A stretch of 60,000 bases of DNA, from positions 3,522,501 to 3,582,500 of the forward strand of contig OX442318.1 in assembly GCA_949358305.1 (NCBI GenBank), read 5' to 3'. Source of the DNA: Strigamia acuminata. Lineage: Eukaryota; Arthropoda; Chilopoda; Geophilomorpha; Linotaeniidae. A program made the position numbers and the translations under genes. Below are positions 44,531 through 60,000 of this stretch, piece by piece (position 1 is the first letter of the stretch; each line of letters starts with the position of its first letter). Below the pieces are notes generated by a model. It saw only the letters and a list, made by a program, of their open reading frames with translations. It had not been told where the DNA came from and ran no database searches.

Positions 44531-45739
44531 TGTAGTGGGTATAGTGTGTAGTGGGTATTATGCAACTACCCGTCAACGTATGCACATGTATGCAAGGAGA
44601 AAGTATCGGAGCGAGGTGTTAAATGACATCCAGCTATCAACTAATTACGATCGGCTTTTATTCGCTTTTTTTGGTGGCCATTTTGAATTTGTTTGTAAAA
44701 ACCAAAACCAGGCTGCTTAAACTGCTTGAAAAACCACTGTTAATCATGGTTCCTGTTTTAGGCTGTTTTGATTATATAGAAATACAAAAAAACAGCGAAA
44801 ACACCAACTTCGAAAGCGAAAACACCGACTTCGAAAGCATCTGGTTTATTTTTGCTATGCAAAGCAACAGCTATTGACTGGAATAGCTTGGAGCTGATTG
44901 AATTAGGGGAAAATGATGTCAAGATATTCAAATTTTACAAATTGAGTTTAAAATGGTTGCATTCAATGATAGAAACCATCTTAATAGAGTCTAGTGGTTG
45001 CAAATAAAACAATTTTAACCCACAGGATCCAAAAAACATCAAAAAAAACTGTCTAAAATGGTCTAAAGAGCCTTCTTGCAGGCCTAACTGGTTGTAAACC
45101 AACAAGCATCAGCTTCATTCACCAATACAAGTTGTTTAAGGTCTGTGGGCATTGTGGTGAGAATCACTTGTATTCATTTTCCCCTGTTTTAACCTCTTGC
45201 ATGCAACTAACTTTTCAGGATCTTGGAAGGAAGTGGTTTCATGGGTTTGTAGTCTTTGCCAATAGGAAACCAAAGTGAATTTGTTGGGCATTGATCGATA
45301 GAAAACTAGCAACAATTTGTTTGAATGCTGACCACAATGGTTGATACTAGTTGCGAAGGAAACCAGAATCCAGTGGAGGCTCACGAGTTGTGGGAAGAGA
45401 GCTAACCCTAAACCTTTGGGCAAATTGATATCTTTGTTGGTTTCAGGATTGCAGCTGAAAAACGTGAGGCTTGGTTTTGAGTGGTTTAAGTCGTTGGAAA
45501 ACAAAATAATAAAAATAAATCATAAAAACCAGAAGTGTGAACCTGTTTCTTGTTTTTGGTGGGGAAAAATTAGGTTGGAACTGCATGGAAAAGATGGTGG
45601 GTATTGGTGTTCACATCTGGTGGTGGAAAACACGGATTAATAAAGATGGTGAAGGGATTTTAATCGGTCTTTTCGTGAAGGCGGAATTTCAAGCAAAAAC
45701 TACCGTAGTATGTTGTTTGTGGTTTTAAATCAGCCAATC

Positions 45740-46280
45740 AACTGCAAATCTAGCCAAATCAACTAAAAATCCAGCAAATCATTTCATATCAGATAAAAAT
45801 CCAAAAAATCAGCTAAAAATCCAAAAAATCAGCTAAAAATCCAAAAAATCAGCTAAAAATCCAAAAAATCAGCTAAAAATCCAAAAAATCAGCTAAAAAT
45901 CCAAAAAATCAGCTAAAAATCCAAAAAATCAGCTAAAAATCCTAAAAATCAGCTAAAAATCCTAAAAATCAGCTAAAAAATCCAAAATCATCTAAAAATC
46001 CAAAAAATCAGCTAAAAATCCAAAAAATCAGTTAAAAATCAGCTGAAAATCCAGAAAATCCGTTAAGATCCAAAAAATCAGCTGAAAATACAGCAAATCA
46101 GTTAAAAATTCCAAACTTCTAAAAAAATCAGCTGAAAATCCAGCAAATCAAATCATTTAAAAATCTAAAAAAAATCGGCAGAAAATCCAGCAAAACGATT
46201 GGAAATCAACCAAATTTTGATGCAAATCAGCTAGAAATCCAGCAAATCACGTGTAAATCCAGCAAATCAGCTAAAATTGC
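45740..46280. repeat. 20-bp tandem array (AGCTAAAAATCCAAAAAATC)
   Basis: About 26 units; 45810-45950 is nearly perfect, with degeneration to both sides. Lies in the gap 3' of POLR2E. Confidence 0.92.
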
Positions 46281-46775
46281 AAGAAATAATCCTAATTTTC
46301 ATTCAAATTTTATTGAAAACTCCACAAAAACAAAAACAAAAGTATAAAAAATTACCAAAAGCATTTTGCAACAAACCTAAGCAAACAAAAGAAAACACAT
46401 TTCCATCCCACCAAAACAAAAAAAACAAAAAATTAATCAATAATTCCCTTTTTCCTCAACAAAACCATTTCAAAACTGACCTCCACGACCCCCTCACGTC
46501 ATCAAATCGACCTTGAGCGCCTTCCACTTCCTCGTTGCTCCCCCCTTCACAACCACCAACATGGACTCGTCCAGGGAATCACCAAATGGTAGACGATCCA
46601 CATTTAGAAACTTACATCTATAAATAGAAACGATCTTGGCCTACAAATTATTTCCCGGCTTTCATTTTTTTCCCAGGCCACTTCCAGCCATCTGCCTTTA
46701 AACATGCTAATTCGCGACGCCATTTTGAAATCATCTCAAATTAAAAATTGTTTTTTTTTTTAGAAAAAAAATTAC

Positions 46776-46781
46776 TTTATT
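46776..46781 (-). terminator. poly(A) signal of POLR2E
   Basis: AATAAA on the - strand, 30 bp after the POLR2E stop codon, followed by a T-rich/A-rich stretch. Confidence 0.6.
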
Positions 46782-46810
46782 GACAAAAGTATGAAATGTA
46801 TTGGATGAAA

Positions 46811-59339
<12,529 letters not shown>

Positions 59340-59600
59340 GTTAGGCCTAATCTGGCGGTTGTCAAAATTTGGATTTCTTTTGTCGGTTTTTTCGGGTTTA
59401 GATTGATCGGAGATTCGAGTTGGAGCTAGAAAATTGAAATTTAATCAAGGGTTCGTGTTTCGTCGTGTTTTGTATTAGGATTTGGTTAATTTACCTTAAT
59501 AATTCTTCTTTTTAACGGCAATCAATAACACGCACGCTGTGCGATACACCTACCGAACTCTAGTGAGGAAGTTTGTAAACATCGAGTCGATGCCTCCATA
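59340..59600 (-). promoter_or_regulatory. POLR2E 5' UTR and promoter region
   Basis: A probable non-coding first exon lies upstream of 59495 (donor AAG|GTAAAT) and is spliced to 59425 (acceptor TTTCTAG). The region has moderate CpG content and no clear TATA box. Confidence 0.4.
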
Positions 59601-60000
59601 TGCCTCCATGTTGGAAATATCTAAAAGCTGTGCAACTCGTCGAAATTAAATAAATGTTTCAAAAATATTACAAAATAGAATAAAAACAATTGCACCAACA
59701 ACGAAAACAAACCAAAAACAATTTTTTACAGTTAATATATTACAAAAAAATTCAATCCAAAACTAAATAAAAATAAAAAAAATACCATCAAGAAGTCAAT
59801 CAGGAATTAGAACCAGACGAAACAAAACCCAAAACTTAACACAAATTTAAAATAAATTCACAAATTCCACAATAAAAACCTCTAAAACCAAACAATTTTA
59901 CCCAATCCATCAAATCAATCGAAATTTCCATCATTTTCTTATTTCCTTTATTCACCACCACAGGCAGCACCTTAGTCCTCACCAACAGGCCTGTCACTAT
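59601..60000. other. No feature seen
   Basis: A-rich, AT-heavy sequence with no supported open frame, splice context or repeat structure. Confidence 0.4.

Overview
The window is metazoan nuclear DNA: AT-rich, with multi-exon genes, GT-AG introns and AATAAA poly(A) signals. It holds no bacterial, viral or CRISPR content. All gene structures below were assembled by eye from splice consensus, frame continuity and recalled family sequences. The RPB5-type protein and a block of CCTAA/CCTAAA telomere-like repeat fit an arthropod or other ecdysozoan better than a vertebrate, but the species cannot be fixed.

Layout. 0.3-5.05 kb: two tandem DEG/ENaC-type channel genes on +, sharing the same six-exon structure; the first has a frameshift in exon 1. 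5.5-9.2 kb: a complete prominin-family gene on +, about 22 small exons. 10.8-11.2 kb: a doubtful small two-exon transcript on -. 11.5-12.55 kb: a PHETA/sesquipedalian-like PH-domain gene on +. 12.85-14.73 kb: glutaryl-CoA dehydrogenase on -, tail to tail with PHETA. 16.84-37.65 kb: a ZSWIM4/5/6-type SWIM zinc-finger gene on -, 13 coding exons and a 14.4 kb first intron. 37.65-46.8 kb: intergenic, full of tandem repeats and inverted-repeat elements. 46.8-59.34 kb: POLR2E (RPB5), complete in eight coding exons on -, 210 aa, with very repeat-rich introns.

The genes do not form a pathway: they are a channel pair, a membrane-protrusion protein, an endosomal adaptor, a mitochondrial lysine/tryptophan catabolic enzyme, a putative ubiquitin-ligase receptor and a shared RNA polymerase subunit. 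I see no new gene system. The less expected content is non-coding: (i) many unrelated tandem arrays, often with an 18-21 bp unit and a CTAAA/TTTAG core, each confined to one intron or gap; (ii) several short inverted-repeat elements, one with identical 54 bp ends and promoter-type motifs inside; (iii) a five-site ETS cluster in ZSWIM intron 1 that looks like an internal promoter; (iv) loss of two signature residues in the DEG/ENaC pair.
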